Shown: positions 61,471 through 64,000 of the stretch, one piece after another
How the letters are laid out: the number at the start of each line of letters is the position of its first letter
Position numbering within the stretch: position 1 is the stretch's first letter
NCBI GenBank assembly: GCA_012932295.1
Contig: JAAONU010000017.1
Span: 186,001-250,000 of the forward strand
DNA: 64,000 bases
Direction of reading: 5' to 3'
From: Cyclina sinensis
Taxonomy: Eukaryota > Mollusca > Bivalvia > Venerida > Veneridae
Translations under genes and position numbers: made by a program
The notes under the pieces: generated by a model
Seen by the model: the letters and a program-made list of their open reading frames with translations, nothing else
What the model was told of the DNA's origin: nothing
Databases searched by the model: none

Positions 61471-62924
61471 GAGGCACTTGCTATTTTTCACTGGAATTCG
61501 GATTTTCGATTCGGCATTTTTATTACACGGACGTTAACTTGATGGAGTTTATCGAAACCGAACGTTTGTTTTGCCCAGTTTTGCTGCTTTGAATTCTTAG
61601 AAGGATTTTCCTGAAATTCGAATATTTTGCTAATCGGTGTTTACATGGAGTTTGGGATTTATTTTTGCTCGTTGTTTTTACTATGACGGTATTTGTCTGG
61701 ATTTTTATGTTATCTCGTTGACATTCCACTCAAGCATCTATGAAAGCGTTTGCAGAAAATTCCTATGCTCGGCTTTTCTACTACGACAATTTCTCAATAA
61801 GTTTTGGATTCTAAGATGTATAACACTCTAACAGTATCTTCACTAGAATTCGGCTATTTTGCAGTTGATCACGACAGGACGTTTACGGAAATTTATTCGT
61901 TTTCTCAGCATCTTGTATTATATAAGGGCCATATTTTTCTGCTGTTTGATTTTGGGAAAGTAATCTCCGAAATTTTGGTATTTTGGAGACTTGGTTAATA
62001 ATGTTTATCGACTTGCGCCTATTATCCGGTATAGCAATATAATAAAGGTGTCGTAAAATATTCGATCATTTTCGGATAAACATGCTTAGACAAGAAAAGG
62101 CCTTGTGTTATCTAGTTTTTTTCAGTAAGATGAGAGCCTGAAAACGAAGAGTATTCTTTTTACGGTCCTCGGCTTTTTTTTCTATTTTAGCACTTTAAAA
62201 TTGCGATATAAATAAACGGCCATTCATTGGAAGATTGACCGTTATTTGTATCATGATTTCGTATCTTCGTATATAGAAGAATTCGGTTATTTGGAGTTTC
62301 GGCATTTTTAATTGTATTTTGTGGATTTTTCCATTTAAAACGTGCAATTCTTGGTAAGTTTTTCAACATTTCTATATCATTTGAATACTTTTATGATGGA
62401 GTCGCCTGTTTTGTTGAAATGATGATATATACAAAAATGTAAAATTAAACAGTAATAGCTCTAAAAGACATCAAGGTTTAAGAAGAAAGCTGAGTCGCCT
62501 GATTGTAATTAGCTTCTAAAGTCACGCAACACATCGTTTTATTAAGGTGAAAAAAGTCCCAAGGTATTTAAAAGTCTTTCCATGCATGGAGAGGTTTTAT
62601 CCCGGACAAACAAATCCGGACGCAGGAACGCATGAACATACACCGAAATGAGGTGCCAATTGTAATTATTATGTCGAGCTATCTGCTTAATGTCCCAAAA
62701 ATGTTTATGGTGTACGAATCTTGACAGTTGACCGTTTTCGAATCTCGGATGTTTCTTGCTCACGATGTTTTTACTTGAATATCTTGTATTTGAATGTTGA
62801 AGAAATGTTGTATCATTCTTGGTTTCTTGCTGCTGCCTTTGTTGTTTATTAGCATGTTTTTTTATTTCAGATGATTTCCAGAAATTGATTCCTAGGTTAC
62901 AACACTCCCTACCCAGACGTCTTT

Positions 62925-63080
62925 TTTTCAGAGCAACTTGAGGTCAAGGTCACTTCTGTGTAAAATTGAGTAAAGAAACTAGGTCAAAAGTAGTAATAAT
63001 TTAAACATTATTTCATTAAAAGACCGTTAAATATAAGGTCAAGGCCGAATTTCGTCAAGTAAAGAGTTGGGCCAAAATTC
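62925..63080 (+). repeat. AGGTCA-rich interspersed repeat fragment
   Basis: AACTTGAGGTCAAGGTCACT, AACTAGGTCAAAAG and ATAAGGTCAAGGCC in close succession. Confidence 0.55.
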
Positions 63081-63159
63081 TAAAATTGCAGAAAGTTTTA
63101 ATACAGCTACTCCATTAAGATCCAGTTAACAGAAAATGGAAGTATATTGGAGGGTCAAA

Positions 63160-63300
63160 CTAAAACTGGTTACTCGTTAGGAAAAATTTAGACTGGTTAC
63201 TCGTTAAGAAAAGCTTAGACTGGTTACTCGTTAGGAAAAGCTTAGACTGGTTACTCGTTAGGAAAAGTTTAGACTGGTTACTCGTTAAGAAAAGCGTTTC
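63160..63300. repeat. 27-bp tandem repeat, about 5 copies
   Basis: Unit TAGACTGGTTACTCGTTAGG AAAAGCT. Confidence 0.9.
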
Positions 63301-64000
63301 TCTTTACATGGTTACATCATGTTCGTTCAAGCCAATTGTCCGCTAAACAAAGGTTAAACCAGACGTAACGGATTTTCCTTTTATTTCACATCGGTCAAGT
63401 TCTATAACATGTTCTCGAACCTGGCAACAATGAGTTGGTTGGCTACCAATGAAACCCCTGCTAAGGCAGATAATACTTCATGCACTCCCTGACCCTCCAC
63501 TGCCCAACAGGTTACGCATTAGAAACGCATGAAGGGGGGCCAGGAGCCGGGGAACATGTTGACTTAATGTTGTTTAAGCATAAACCTGTATAATATGTTT
63601 TTATATGATTTATTTAGCAATGAACAAATTCATACTTTAATTCCAAGTCGATAACAATAAACAATCTTCTTGAAACTACCTAGTTTAACCCGTGATTTCA
63701 GACTTCAAATATCTAGCGTATATGTGGTCAAAAGAAGTTTAGTAAACTACACGATTGTCTGAAATAGATCTCGAGGAAACTTGATTTTAGTTTGTAACAA
63801 GTGATTTTATGCAGACAGTTTTGTTAATTTATCCGAAATATCAGCAGCAGTAGCAGTTGTAATATTTAAAGTAGACGAACGGTGAGAGGAGGTTTTGTAA
63901 TTTTTTTTTTCCGTACAAAATCTAAAAGAAAGATATCACACATTTGATATAACACGGTGTTTGAAAGACCTTCTGTTCTGAAATGTTACATGTTTTTATG

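Larger units (their letters stand above)
59141..64000. other. T-rich, repeat-laden right end
   Basis: Outside the SINE and tandem repeats, this holds an A-rich tract (59,995-60,130) and a recurring ATTCGG-TATTTTGC motif between 61.1 and 62.3 kb. 63,300-64,000 shows nothing recognised. Confidence 0.45.

Noticed and set aside
61118..61542. Phe/Arg-rich frames in all three plus frames
   Set aside because: 30-bp tandem repeat.

Overview
The window looks like animal nuclear DNA, most likely from a mollusc and probably a bivalve. It is AT-rich and intron-rich, with short coding exons bounded by GT-AG splice sites, tRNA-derived SINE-like repeats, DNA-transposon remnants and many tandem repeat arrays. 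The species cannot be fixed from sequence alone. The longest open frames are not genes: they are tandem arrays whose period, or a small multiple of it, is divisible by three.

Two genes are well supported, and they are arranged head to head. On the minus strand, from 32,623 down to 761 and continuing past the left edge, lies the N-terminal half of a thioester-containing protein of the alpha-2-macroglobulin/CD109 family. I could chain 18 exons, plus one probable 19-nt microexon, with compatible reading phase. They run from a signal peptide through the macroglobulin (MG) domains to the bait region and the conserved FPETWLWD motif. The CUB, thioester and C-terminal domains lie outside the window. 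An unusual acidic, proline-rich exon ending in RKKR is inserted in the MG5 region.

On the plus strand, 41,581-46,797 is a complete five-exon gene for a predicted 366-aa type II membrane protein with a C-terminal fibrinogen-related (FReD) domain. Its cytoplasmic tail carries a 17-residue repeat with YxxP tyrosine motifs. Both families act in innate immunity (opsonisation and pattern recognition), so the locus may be a small immune cluster. That functional link is inference.

The rest is introns and intergenic DNA rich in repeats. Tandem arrays: 26 bp (16.5-17.5 kb), 58 bp with a ~1.1-kb higher-order structure (18.2-21.75 kb), 53 bp (24.5 kb), 32 bp (28.3 kb), 37 bp (40.6 kb), 45 bp (42.1-43.5 kb), 42 bp (48.3-50.2 kb), 33 bp (51.3 kb), 64 bp (55.8-57.2 kb), 30 bp (61.2 kb) and 27 bp (63.2 kb). 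Mobile elements include a decayed Tc1-like transposase, a LINE reverse-transcriptase tail, several SINE-like copies, and non-autonomous DNA elements with clear terminal inverted repeats and target-site duplications. From 47 kb to the right end I found no convincing gene, only one isolated exon candidate (59,050-59,140) and a degraded 2A-like leader (47.6 kb).
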